Of a DNA stretch of 64,000 nt, positions 50,858 through 60,700 are shown piece by piece (the first letter of the stretch is position 1; each line of letters opens with the position of its first letter). The DNA is from Bacteriovoracaceae bacterium (GTDB taxonomy: Bacteria; Bdellovibrionota; Bacteriovoracia; Bacteriovoracales; Bacteriovoracaceae), in NCBI GenBank assembly GCA_024711325.1, contig JANJTC010000005.1, positions 62,001 through 126,000 on the forward strand, in the 5' to 3' direction. The notes beneath the pieces are model-generated. The model searched no databases. It was not told where the DNA came from and was given only the letters and a program-made list of their open reading frames with translations. A program made the position numbers and the translations under genes.

Positions 50858-52048
50858 TTAAATACCAATTTCTAACTGCAAACGATAAATCCAGTGACTA
50901 GAATAAAGATTATCTAATCGATTCTTCTCTTCGGAAAAAGTTAAATCGGTTTGTACTTTTACCAGATGCTGGTTGAAGTACTTACTTAGCACCATCGTGT
51001 ATTGGTTTTGATCATTCTCTCCGGCCAGTGTTTCCTTATCTGCTCTGATTTGAGTTAAGCGGATGGCCGGTTCAATATTATTTTCAAAAACATATCCGGC
51101 CTGAGTATTTATACCATAACCTTTGTAGATGGTGACTTCGTCAGGACCATCCATGAAAACCGGATCATTGGCCCAGCGTCTGGCATATTCGGCTGACCAC
51201 GAAAAACCCCGGTATTTATAAAGCGCATCGGCAAAATAAGTTTCCATGTCGCGGTTTAGGCCTTCAGTCGTAAATTGTCTACCTAACTGTCCACCTGGCC
51301 GGGTTGTTTTTTTGTTCACTGAATAAGCGGCACCGATTGAAAACTTAGGTTCAGGTTCACGTGCCAGGTCAGCTTCAAAATAGTCACCATCATTAGTAAA
51401 TTCCCCTAAGGGCAGCCATTCAATTCGGGAAGTATAGGCAAGTCCGTCATCCTTATTCTCGGTTGCGCGGCCTTCGCCATTTGAGATAGCAAGTTTTAGC
51501 CAGAAGGGTTTACTCTCTCCTACACGGTGATAAACTTGCGCACCTAAATCTCGATCAACATTAAAGATGGCATTCACTAATGAGCGGTCAACAAACTGCT
51601 GACTGGCCGAAGAAATAATTCGCTGACGATTACCCGGTAGCTTGGTTTGTCCGTACCAGAAAGTAGTGGCATCAGTTAATCTCCATCCCACGGCCGCATC
51701 CCTTAAAACATTGGGATAATTCGTGCGATCATAATCAAAGTCGCCACGAGTGAAAGAAAATTGAAGTTTATATAAAAGCCGAGGATCCAGGACATGTCCT
51801 TCCAGGCGCAACCGAGTTCTGCGCACTGTAAAGTCTGCCACTTCAGCCGAGTATTTCTCGGCTTCCTCTGACTGATAAGTAAACCGGCTTTGAACTCTAA
51901 AACGAAACTGGGTTTTAAAGTGAGTCGGTTTATGTTCTAGCACCACTCCGTTTTTAAAATAACTGAGCGATTCTTCCAAAGGAGATTCCTCCTGGGCCAA
52001 AATCCCAAAAGAGAATACTAACAGGGTTAATATAGTGAGCATTTTCAC
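50858..52048 (-). CDS. Phosphate-selective porin O/P-like protein
   Basis: 396 residues. Signal peptide MKMLTILTLLVFSFGILAQ, then a barrel pattern: TQFRFRVQSRFTYQ, FTVRRTRLRLEGHV, LLYKLQFSFTRGDF, WYGQTKLPGNRQR and QFVDRSLVN, as in OprP/OprO-type outer-membrane porins. The C-terminus ends in LQLEIGI, without a terminal aromatic. It probably lets anions through the outer membrane. No phosphate genes are next to it. Confidence 0.82.
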   Translation of the reverse strand: MKMLTILTLLVFSFGILAQEESPLEESLSYFKNGVVLEHKPTHFKTQFRFRVQSRFTYQSEEAEKYSAEVADFTVRRTRLRLEGHVLDPRLLYKLQFSFTRGDFDYDRTNYPNVLRDAAVGWRLTDATTFWYGQTKLPGNRQRIISSASQQFVDRSLVNAIFNVDRDLGAQVYHRVGESKPFWLKLAISNGEGRATENKDDGLAYTSRIEWLPLGEFTNDGDYFEADLAREPEPKFSIGAAYSVNKKTTRPGGQLGRQFTTEGLNRDMETYFADALYKYRGFSWSAEYARRWANDPVFMDGPDEVTIYKGYGINTQAGYVFENNIEPAIRLTQIRADKETLAGENDQNQYTMVLSKYFNQHLVKVQTDLTFSEEKNRLDNLYSSHWIYRLQLEIGI

Positions 52049-52136
52049 GACGAATCCTTATTTGAGTAGCCTTATCAAATGACATCTTATTTTTAAAAAC
52101 CTTTAATGTCTAAAAGACTTGAGTTATTTTTAACAG

Positions 52137-53183
52137 ATGCAAAAAATTGGAGTGGTAGAAGGTTTTTTCGGTCCTGCTTGGCCAAAAAACGATCGTAAAA
52201 GCTATGCAGAGTTTCTTTCTCACTATGGAGGAGACTTTTATATTTATGCTCCCAAACAAGATTACCATCTGCGTAAGGGGTGGAGAGCTAAATGGGAAGA
52301 AGCTTATATTCAAGAATTGGCAGACCTGGCGCAGTGTTTTCATTCTCATAAAATTCAATTTGGAATGGGATTTAGCCCCTTCGGGCTAGGAGAAACTTTA
52401 TCTTCCGAAGACCGAATTTCTTTAAAAGAGAAGCTTGGGATTATGAATAACATCGGCATTGATATGCTGGGATTATTTTTTGATGATATGCCCATTAATG
52501 CAAATCTTGCCCGGACACAAATAGAAGCTTATCAAGAAATTAAAAAAAGCTTTCACAAAAAAATTATCTTCTGCCCATCTTTTTACACTCCGGATCCTAT
52601 CCTTGATAAAGTTTTCGGACAGCGGCCTGAACATTATCTGGAAGATATCGCTGAAGGCCTTCCCTTGGATGTAGCGATCGCCTGGACTGGCCCCAAGGTC
52701 ATCTCACCAGTTATCGATCAAGCTCATTTAACTCAAGTAAGAGAAGTCCTTAAAAGGAAACCTTTCATTTGGGAAAATCTTTTTGCCAATGATGGTCCCC
52801 GAAATTGTAAATTTTTAAAGCTGAAGGATTTTTCTGGAAGAGACCGGGTATTTTCGGAAACGGAAGCTTTTGCTTTTAATCTTATGAATCAACCAGAGTT
52901 ATCAAAAATTTTATTCTTAGCATCGAGTGAAGTACTGAAAAATGCTACCGAGAGCAAACAGGCCTTTGAAAAAGCTCTCAGTGAACTTTGTACTCCTGAA
53001 TTTAAAGCATTTATTTTGCGGCACCAGGATAGTTTTTTAAATCAGGGTTTAGATGCTATCAGTCCTGCTGAGCGGGAAAGTTGGTTGCAGGAGTTAAAGC
53101 AAATGAACGATCCTGGCGCTCAGGAAATGAGGGATTGGTTAAACGGTAAGTATTTGGTAGGCACCGAATGCCTGACGGATTAA
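52137..53183 (+). CDS. GH84-like beta-N-acetylglucosaminidase (O-GlcNAcase family)
   Basis: 348 residues. VVEGFFGPAWPKNDR near the N-terminus and the catalytic Asp pair in FFDDMP (near 113-118) are characteristic of the NAGidase domain of family GH84, which removes GlcNAc from glycans or proteins by substrate-assisted catalysis. There is no signal peptide, so it appears to act in the cytoplasm. It lacks the extra domains of clostridial toxins and mammalian O-GlcNAcase. Ribosome site is weak. Confidence 0.82.
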   Translation: MQKIGVVEGFFGPAWPKNDRKSYAEFLSHYGGDFYIYAPKQDYHLRKGWRAKWEEAYIQELADLAQCFHSHKIQFGMGFSPFGLGETLSSEDRISLKEKLGIMNNIGIDMLGLFFDDMPINANLARTQIEAYQEIKKSFHKKIIFCPSFYTPDPILDKVFGQRPEHYLEDIAEGLPLDVAIAWTGPKVISPVIDQAHLTQVREVLKRKPFIWENLFANDGPRNCKFLKLKDFSGRDRVFSETEAFAFNLMNQPELSKILFLASSEVLKNATESKQAFEKALSELCTPEFKAFILRHQDSFLNQGLDAISPAERESWLQELKQMNDPGAQEMRDWLNGKYLVGTECLTD

Positions 53184-53241
53184 AGCACTTCTTTATGCAA
53201 CAGGCTTTTACTCTGGACGGTAGATTCCTTTAGTTTAGAGT

Positions 53242-53760
53242 ATGCGACTCTTCCTTGGAATCGACATTCCAGTAGAAATTAAAACTGAGATTGATCATTT
53301 TCTCAGACCCCTGCAGAAATCTCAAAAAGGCTGGGAAAATCCACATGATTATCACCAGACACTTCTATTTATCGGAGAAACTTCGGAAACCGTCCTGGAA
53401 CAGATTAAGCTTCGACTTAAACAATTTTCTTTTGCTCCCTTTTTATTAACCCTGGATAAATTTTATTTTTTTAATCGAAGAATCATGTACCTGGGAATTC
53501 GGCCTTCAGCTGAACTGCTTAAACTAAAAAACCTTATCGATGAGAGTTTCTCGGAGTGGGTGAGGCCTGAAAGCAAACCCTTTATTCCTCATATCACAGT
53601 AAAACGCTGGCAACGTTATGAATATGATGACTTGGCCTTAGGTTTATCCACAAGGGAATTACCCCACAGAGATTTTATTGTATCTAGTATTGTTTTATTT
53701 AAATCCGAGAAAGATCAGGAGGATAAAAAATATCACGCGCTTTATCGCAAAAATTTTTAA
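53242..53760 (+). CDS. thpR: RNA 2',3'-cyclic phosphodiesterase
   Basis: 172 residues. The two HxTx motifs of the 2H phosphoesterase fold, HQTL (about 37-40) and HITV (about 116-119), are present. ThpR/LigT proteins act on RNA with cyclic phosphate ends. The N-terminus MRLFLGIDIP is typical. The neighbours do not add information. Confidence 0.9.
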   Translation: MRLFLGIDIPVEIKTEIDHFLRPLQKSQKGWENPHDYHQTLLFIGETSETVLEQIKLRLKQFSFAPFLLTLDKFYFFNRRIMYLGIRPSAELLKLKNLIDESFSEWVRPESKPFIPHITVKRWQRYEYDDLALGLSTRELPHRDFIVSSIVLFKSEKDQEDKKYHALYRKNF

Positions 53761-53820
53761 ATTTATCTAAAAAAAAAGATAAAAATTTTCGATAGGGTAT
53801 GACCTGTTTGTGAGTGAAAA

Positions 53821-53931
53821 ATGCGAAGAAAAAATAGAGCACCAAATTTAACACCAGAAAGATTTGTTTATACCATCGTTCTAGGTTGGGCGACTTATCA
53901 TTCCCTTAAAATTCTGATTCAGGATTTATAA
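53821..53931 (+). CDS. Possible 36-residue small protein
   Basis: An ATG at 53821 opens 36 codons ending at 53931: a basic N-terminus (MRRKNRAPN) and a short amphipathic or hydrophobic stretch (FVYTIVLGWATYHSLKIL). It fits between thpR and the convergent PepSY gene, and its stop abuts that gene's stop. No clear ribosome site, so it is tentative. Confidence 0.35.
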   Translation: MRRKNRAPNLTPERFVYTIVLGWATYHSLKILIQDL

Positions 53932-54444
53932 CTATTCATCGATCTCTTCGTTTAAGAGGCGGCCAGTTTTGGCATCGATCGTTAATTCAATTTCTTTTTC
54001 AATGCCTTCTTCTTTGATTTTACCTTCAAGCTCATAAATCCAATTACCTTTCGTATCTTTTTCAAAGGCCCATTGACCCTTGATATCTTTATCTAGTTTT
54101 TTGGCGGCGGCCACTGCTGCTGATAAATCAAGCATTCCATCACCCGGTGTGAATAACTCTTTTTCAATTGAACCGCCGGAAGCTTTTTCTAACTTTCCAT
54201 TAGAATCCAGAAAGATCTCAACTAAGGTGTTTTCTGCTGACTTCACTTTTAACTCTGTTTTGGAATCAACCACCACCACTCCTCCGGGTACATAAGGTGA
54301 AGTATTCACAATCTCGATAGGCTTGGCCGGGGTTGCCGGAGCTGTTTCCTGTTCCGGTTTGGTTTCTGCTTGCTCAATGGGTGCTTGGGCGTGGGCCAAA
54401 GATACTGAAAAAATGAATAGTGAAGAAATGATGAACGTTTTCAT
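53932..54444 (-). CDS. Secreted protein with PepSY-like domain
   Basis: 170 residues. Signal peptide MKTFIISSLFIFSVSLAHA, then a Pro/Glu/Ala-rich linker (20-45) and a PepSY-like C-terminal domain (about 100-165: LSAAVAAAKKL, WIYELEGKI, IELTIDAKTGRLL). PepSY modules are often inhibitors of peptidases or envelope-binding domains. Confidence 0.75.
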   Translation of the reverse strand: MKTFIISSLFIFSVSLAHAQAPIEQAETKPEQETAPATPAKPIEIVNTSPYVPGGVVVVDSKTELKVKSAENTLVEIFLDSNGKLEKASGGSIEKELFTPGDGMLDLSAAVAAAKKLDKDIKGQWAFEKDTKGNWIYELEGKIKEEGIEKEIELTIDAKTGRLLNEEIDE

Positions 54445-54574
54445 GGCCCCCCCAAAAAAGACAAAAATAACTGCTTATATTTTATCACAAATTCTGAATA
54501 TTTAAGCTGTTGAAATTTCAAAGACTTAAGGGTAAAAGAAGCTGTTTTTTAAACATTATAGGTGGTTTTAAATT

Positions 54575-55660
54575 ATGAATGTAATGATTTTTTTGTACCT
54601 CATTGGTGGTTTAGTGGCCTTGGTTGTAGGTGGCGAATTACTGATTAGGGGGGCCTCAAAACTGGCCGCTGCCATGGGTGTGTCTTCTTTAGTCATTGGT
54701 TTAACCATCGTGGCCTTCGGAACCAGTGCCCCTGAACTAGTAGTCAGTCTTAAGGCCAGTATGGCAGGGCAAGCCGATTTGGCGGTTGCCAACGTAGTTG
54801 GAAGTAATATTTTTAATATTCTTTTTATCCTTGGGGCCTGTGCGGCGTTTGCTCCTTTAATCGTTTCATCTCAGCTGGTTCGTTTGGATGTTCCGATCAT
54901 GGTCGGAGCTTCGCTGTTAATGCTCTTTTTTTCCTTAGACCAAAATATCAGTTTTTTTGAAGGAGCTGGCCTCTTTTCCATTTTGGTTATTTATACCATC
55001 TTCCTTATTTATAAGAGTCGGAAAGAAACGAACGCTAATAAAAATACTGAGGATGAAGTCGTTCCTATGACTTCACAAGTTGTATTGTTGAATCTTTTCT
55101 TTATTGGAGCAGGTTTAGGATTACTCATTTTAGGTGGCGGCTGGTTTGTAAGTGCAGCGATTGATCTGGCGAAGGCCTTGGGAGTTTCAGACACTGTGAT
55201 TGGATTAACAATCGTTGCGATTGGTACTTCTTTACCGGAAGTGGTGACTTCTTTACTCGCCACTCTAAAAGGGGAGAGAGATATTGCCATTGGTAATGTG
55301 GTTGGAAGTAATGTTTATAACATTCTGGCAATCCTTGGTTTAAGTTCAATGCTGACACCTTCTGGTCTCAATGTGGCCAATGATCTTTTCGTGTTTGATT
55401 TGCCCTTTATGATAGGAGCTTCTGTTGCTTGCCTGCCTATCTTTATTGCAGGTTTTAAAATTAATCGTTGGGAAGGCTACATGTTCCTGGGGACGTACAT
55501 TCTTTACACTATCTTTCTTATTCTAAATGCAACTGATCATGCCTACTTTGAAAATTATAAAGCCGGTATGACTTATATTGTGGCACCCATTCTTTTGCTC
55601 ACTTTATCTGTGATCACGTTTCAGGCCATTAAAACGGTCAAAACGTCGCGCGTTCGATAA
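54575..55660 (+). CDS. Ca2+/Na+ antiporter, CaCA family (YrbG-like)
   Basis: 361 residues with about ten membrane segments and the duplicated alpha repeats: GLTIVAFGTSAPELVVSL with VVGSNIFNIL in the first half and GLTIVAIGTSLPEVVTSL with VVGSNVYNILAIL in the second. The Glu in each SAPEL/SLPEV motif coordinates the ion. It exports Ca2+ in exchange for Na+ or H+. AGGTGG precedes the ATG. A hairpin follows the stop. Confidence 0.93.
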   Translation: MNVMIFLYLIGGLVALVVGGELLIRGASKLAAAMGVSSLVIGLTIVAFGTSAPELVVSLKASMAGQADLAVANVVGSNIFNILFILGACAAFAPLIVSSQLVRLDVPIMVGASLLMLFFSLDQNISFFEGAGLFSILVIYTIFLIYKSRKETNANKNTEDEVVPMTSQVVLLNLFFIGAGLGLLILGGGWFVSAAIDLAKALGVSDTVIGLTIVAIGTSLPEVVTSLLATLKGERDIAIGNVVGSNVYNILAILGLSSMLTPSGLNVANDLFVFDLPFMIGASVACLPIFIAGFKINRWEGYMFLGTYILYTIFLILNATDHAYFENYKAGMTYIVAPILLLTLSVITFQAIKTVKTSRVR

Positions 55661-55677
55661 ACGAAGTGTTATAACTA

Positions 55678-55716
55678 CTTTCATCCTGAACAGGTGCTTC
55701 ACCTTTCAGGATGAAG
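55678..55716 (+). terminator. Hairpin after the antiporter gene
   Basis: TTCATCCTGA and AGGTG pair with CACCT and TCAGGATGAA around a short CTT loop, with small bulges. A long stem without a T tract, so factor-independent termination is not certain. It may be a transcript-end stabiliser. Confidence 0.55.
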
Positions 55717-55770
55717 CATCATTGTGTGGTGCAGGCTTTCATTTCTTAAATCCTCCGACAAAATCATTTC

Positions 55771-57720
55771 ATGATTAAGTTCATTCTATTTTCCTGCAGC
55801 TTGCTTCTACTTTCAATTAACCTCCTTGCTTTTGAGGTAAAACCTACTCAGGAACTTAGTTCATTATTTAAGCGGTTCGACCGGGACCAGGATAAAAAGA
55901 TTACCGTTGAGGATAAAATTCCTGAGAATTCACTTTTTATTTTAACTACGTCTGGAGAAAAAAAACTTTCTGTCCAAGGAACCTATCCTCTTTCTAATCT
56001 TGCTCAAGAACTGAAAATAGCTCAACTAACCGGAGCTGAATTAAACGGCCGGGAAATATTCATCAACCCGGTTGATAGGATTTCTTATGTGATCAAAGAG
56101 CGTTTCTGGAATGGTCTTACCCGACGGATTGATGCTTCAACTTTAGATCAGGTTATTGAAGATCCAAAAATTAAATCTGAAAAAAAATATCTTTATGTTC
56201 CTTTCAGTGACGAAACCACTTACAACTACTACAAGAAATTAGCGGGCCCTAAGCTGGAGGTGGTCAAACTGCCTCAGGAAATTCCTTCAGGTTTCATTCT
56301 TTCATTGGGAAAAAAACAAGGCCTGTTAAGTCTGGCCTTAAAAGATGGCCAAGGAGTTCCTTATGTCGTTCCGGGTGGACGCTTTAATGAAATGTATGGT
56401 TGGGATAGTTTTTTTCATACTCTCGGAACCATGAATGATGGAAGAGTTGATCTGGCACGAGGTATGGTTGAAAATATGGTTTACCAGATCAATCATTATG
56501 GAAAAATTCTGAATGCCAATAGAACTTATTATCTTTCCAGATCTCAACCACCTTTTTTAACATCCATGATCCGAGCGGTTTATCCCGGATTACCTCAAGA
56601 CAAAAAAAGCCTTGAGTGGTTAGGCCATGCCTTAAAAGCTGCCATTAAAGAATATGAAACTGTCTGGATGGGAAAGGATCGATTGACTCCCACCGGTCTA
56701 AGTCGATATGCCGGATTCGATGAGGGCATTCCACCCGAAGTCGAGCCTGGTCATTTTAATGAGGTACTAAAACCTTTTGCTTTAAAACATAAAAAAACGA
56801 TTCCGGTTTTAATGGAAGAGTTTAATCGTGGTAAAATTCAGGACCCTGAACTCAAGGAGTTTTTTTATCAAGACCGTGCCTTGAGGGAATCCGGTCATGA
56901 TACCACTTTTCGTTTTCGCACAGGAGGCAAGGATCGGGCGGCGGATTTTGTGACTGTAGATCTTAACTCTCTTTTGTACAAGTATGAGCTTGATATCGCT
57001 CTCTTGATCGATCAGTATTTTGAAGGTGTTTTCGAACAACAGACCGCTCAGCATTTTTATCAAGCCGCTCTGAAGCGGAGAGAATTGATGAAGAAGTTTC
57101 TATGGAATAAAGAAAAGGGACTTTTTTTTGATTACAACTGGAAAGAGGGAAAGATTTCCTCATATTTAAGTGCTACCACTCTCTATCCTCTCTGGGCTGG
57201 CCATGGTCATGAAGCTCGTTTTAAACTTCTCTCTCTGCCCGAGGCGAAGCGCTTACTCACAAATGCCTTAAAAGAGTTAGAACAAAATGGCGGACTATCT
57301 GCTACAGCTGAAGTTTCTTTAAAAAGGTTTGGAGACTCAAAGAGTGAACGCCAATGGGATTATCCCAATGGTTGGGCTCCTCATCAAATTCTCTCCTGGA
57401 TTGGTTTAAAGGAGTATGGATTTAATCAGGATGCTCACCGTCTGATTTATAAATGGCTCTATATGATTACCCGAAATTTCAGGGACTATCATGGCACCAT
57501 TCCAGAAAAATATAATGTGGTCTCCATGTCCCACAAGGTCTTTTCTGAATATGGTAATGTTGGAACCAAATTTTCTTATATCACGTTGGAAGGATTTGGA
57601 TGGATGAATGCTTCTTATCAATTAGGACTAAAAGAACTTCCCCGGCCTATGCAGACCCGGTTAAGAAACCTTACTCCGCCTGAATGGTTAAGGTCGGAAG
57701 ACACAGCGGAAACCAACTAG
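55771..57720 (+). CDS. treA: Periplasmic trehalase with EF-hand
   Basis: 649 residues. Signal peptide MIKFILFSCSLLLLSINLLA, then an EF-hand loop (DRDQDKKITVED near 36-47) not usual in the E. coli enzyme, then a GH37 catalytic domain. Trehalase signature 1 is PGGRFNEMYGWDSFF (about 200-214) and signature 2 is QWDYPNGWAP (about 527-536). It splits trehalose into two glucose molecules. The 3' end overlaps the giant convergent gene by 33 bases. Confidence 0.92.
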   Translation: MIKFILFSCSLLLLSINLLAFEVKPTQELSSLFKRFDRDQDKKITVEDKIPENSLFILTTSGEKKLSVQGTYPLSNLAQELKIAQLTGAELNGREIFINPVDRISYVIKERFWNGLTRRIDASTLDQVIEDPKIKSEKKYLYVPFSDETTYNYYKKLAGPKLEVVKLPQEIPSGFILSLGKKQGLLSLALKDGQGVPYVVPGGRFNEMYGWDSFFHTLGTMNDGRVDLARGMVENMVYQINHYGKILNANRTYYLSRSQPPFLTSMIRAVYPGLPQDKKSLEWLGHALKAAIKEYETVWMGKDRLTPTGLSRYAGFDEGIPPEVEPGHFNEVLKPFALKHKKTIPVLMEEFNRGKIQDPELKEFFYQDRALRESGHDTTFRFRTGGKDRAADFVTVDLNSLLYKYELDIALLIDQYFEGVFEQQTAQHFYQAALKRRELMKKFLWNKEKGLFFDYNWKEGKISSYLSATTLYPLWAGHGHEARFKLLSLPEAKRLLTNALKELEQNGGLSATAEVSLKRFGDSKSERQWDYPNGWAPHQILSWIGLKEYGFNQDAHRLIYKWLYMITRNFRDYHGTIPEKYNVVSMSHKVFSEYGNVGTKFSYITLEGFGWMNASYQLGLKELPRPMQTRLRNLTPPEWLRSEDTAETN

Positions 57721-60700
57721 TGGATCGGCAATGTTTAGATCATTTTCGCGACCGACAGTAAAGATACCACCACCTTCCTCTGGGTCACCACCACGGTTCA
57801 TTTGCACACTAATGGCTTCACCTTGGAAGAAACCAACTCCATTAGCTGAATCCAGAAGTGGATCCGCCGGCATATAATCAGCTTCGCTCCAACCAGGACA
57901 ATTTGCTACAATCACTTCATTAATTTCTTCTGCTATATTGGCGGGTTCACAAACAGGTGGGGAGTCTAAGCCTAAGGTATTTTTATTCCAATCAACCCAT
58001 TCCCAGGCATTGGCCGCCATATCCCAGATCACTGTACCATTGGCGAGTTCTAGTGTTCGTTTTTGCTCCTTACCTTGGCCAATAGCTTCAGCTGCACTGT
58101 CATTGGTATCAGTATACGGATCCAATGGATCAGACACTTGTTTAGGAGGAGTCGTCGAATTGCCATTACTGTTACCAGTTGGGAGCATTCGTTGAACACC
58201 ATCATCTAACCAGTTGGGTAAATGGGCTTCAACTTGGCGGGCAATCGACATCCACTCTTGGTTAGAAATTAAATCGAAATGATTTTGATTAGCGTAACCT
58301 AAGTCTGCACACTTCGCCTGAGCGTCACCAATGGTGATTTGAGTCCAAGGAGCGTCTGCAGGTTGAGAGACTGCTTTTTCTTCGATTCCTACTTTTTTGG
58401 CCTCATACTGCATAACGCAGAAGCGGTCATTCACTACCGGCGCACCAGGGACAGTTGCCGTATCATCCCAAGCTGGAACTTCCACAAAACCATCTGGACA
58501 AGTTTTTACTTCCAGTGTGACGTTGGCAGTAGTGAATCCCACTGAATTGGTTACAGTGACAGTAAATACTTCCGGCGCCATTAGAGCATCCGGAATTCCG
58601 GTGATTTCACAAGTTAAAGTATTAAGTGTTGCCCAGGTAGGTAGCCCCGGAGTAACTTCACATAAAGTAATAGGGGACCCATTGTCTTTAAGGATTGCTG
58701 GAAGCCCAGTCATGGCGGAATTGATATAGCCTGGGAAGCCTTTGGAGCCAGTATAATCGAGAGTTGGTTTGTCGGCGGTGGCCGTAATCGTTACAATCGC
58801 CGGATCAGATGGACCTTCACTATTAGTAGCAACAATTGAGTATACCTGGTTATTCAATACAACATTAGGAGCACCTGAGATGATACAGGTTTGTTGATCA
58901 ATACTTAGTCCATCAGCTAGTGCAGGGGTACTTACACAGCTTAAAACTGCAGCACCGTTGAAGTTAAATACGATTGGATCAATGGTTGGGTTAATGGTTG
59001 TACCGACACTTACAGTAATATTTGGCGCACCATAATCTAACTCAGGAACATCACCAATGACTTTAATCGCAACATAGGCCGGATCAGAATTCCCAGCATT
59101 ATTAGTTGCCACAACAGTATAGATCTCGTCCACCGTCTCAGAGGCTATTCCAGAGAACACACAAGTAATCGGATCAAGGGTCATCCAAGCTGGTGGTGCC
59201 GGTGTTGAAACAACCTGGCAATTGGTAATGGTAGCGCCATTTTCATTTAAGGTTGTCGGAACAACGTTTAAGTTTTGATTATAGTTAATGGTAGTTCCGG
59301 TTGATCCTATATAACTTAGAGTAGGTGGTGTTTCACCTACGTTGATTGAAACGGTGCTAGTACCCTGACCTTCATTGTTGGTGGCAGTAATGGTGTATTC
59401 AGTTGCTGCCTGGTTAGCAGTCGGAGTCCCGGAGATCACACAAGTGTTTGCATCAATCACGAGTCCCGTTGGCAGAAGCGGTGTCGATGTACAAGCGCTA
59501 ATGGCAGCACCATTTCCGTTAAGAGTTGTGGGGGTTATGGTCATAGCGACGCCGATCTGACCAGAGGTACCAGTTGCTCCCGCATAACTAATTTGAGGAG
59601 CAGAAGCAGAAATGGTGATGGTTACATCTGCACCGGCCGAAGCTCCTGCTGAGTTATAGGCCTGTACGGTAAAGATTGTTGCCATCATTACATCATCAGG
59701 GGTTCCGGTGATTTCACAGGTGTTAGGATTAAGAGTGGCCCAAAGAGGAAGCCCAGGTGTTACCAGACAGTTTGTAATCGGTGAACCTTTATTATCAAGT
59801 GACATCGGCGTAATGGTAAGTGGTACACCAAAAATCCCGCTGGAAGGTGAGCCAACATAACTTAATACTGGAACTCCAGCGGTCACAGTCAGAGTCACAC
59901 TGGCCGCAGCTGAATCACCCGAAGCATTCTTCGCTACAATACTATAAGTGGTGGCACTCATTTGAGCATCTGGCACACCGGAGATTTCACAGGTTGTTTG
60001 ATTTAAAGTGGCCCACAGAGGAAGACCTGGTGTGGCCGTACACTGACTAATAGCTGAACCATTAGTTTCAAGAGTTGTTGGGGTTACCAGCATGGCCGTA
60101 TCAATTTCAACAGTCGTTCCGGCAGCTCCCGCATAACTCAGATTAGGCACTGCAACTCCGGCCGATAATGTAACCGAGGCCACAAAACTTCCGACATTAT
60201 TGCCAACCGTCACATTATAAGTTGTGGCCGGTAAATTAGCATCAGGAGTTCCTGAGATTACGCAAGTTGTAGCATTGATGCTCGCCCATAAAGGAAGAGC
60301 GGGAGAAATGGTACAAGAATCAATGGCGGCGCCGTGATCATTAAGTAAGGTTGGATTCACAGTCATTGGAAATCCAATATCTCCATTTGTTCCGGCAGCA
60401 CCGGTGTAGCTTAATTCAGGAGCGGAAGCGCTGACACTGATTGTGACATCGGCGGCAGCTGAATCTCCCGTAGCGTTTTTGGCCACGATTGAGTAGATGG
60501 TGGCCGGCTGAACAGTATCTGGTGTTCCGGTAATGGTACAAGTTCCCTGATTGAGGGTTGCCCATAAAGGCAGACTTGGAGTTGGTGTACAACTGACAAG
60601 TGAAGAACCATTGGTATTTAATGTTGTTGGTTGAATGGTTACTGGTGCCCCGAATACAGCATTGGTTCCTAAGGATCCAACATAACTTAAATCTGGAACG

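Noticed and set aside
50858..52048. Phosphate regulon
   Set aside because: The porin-like gene stands alone, without pst or pho genes or an obvious Pho box upstream.
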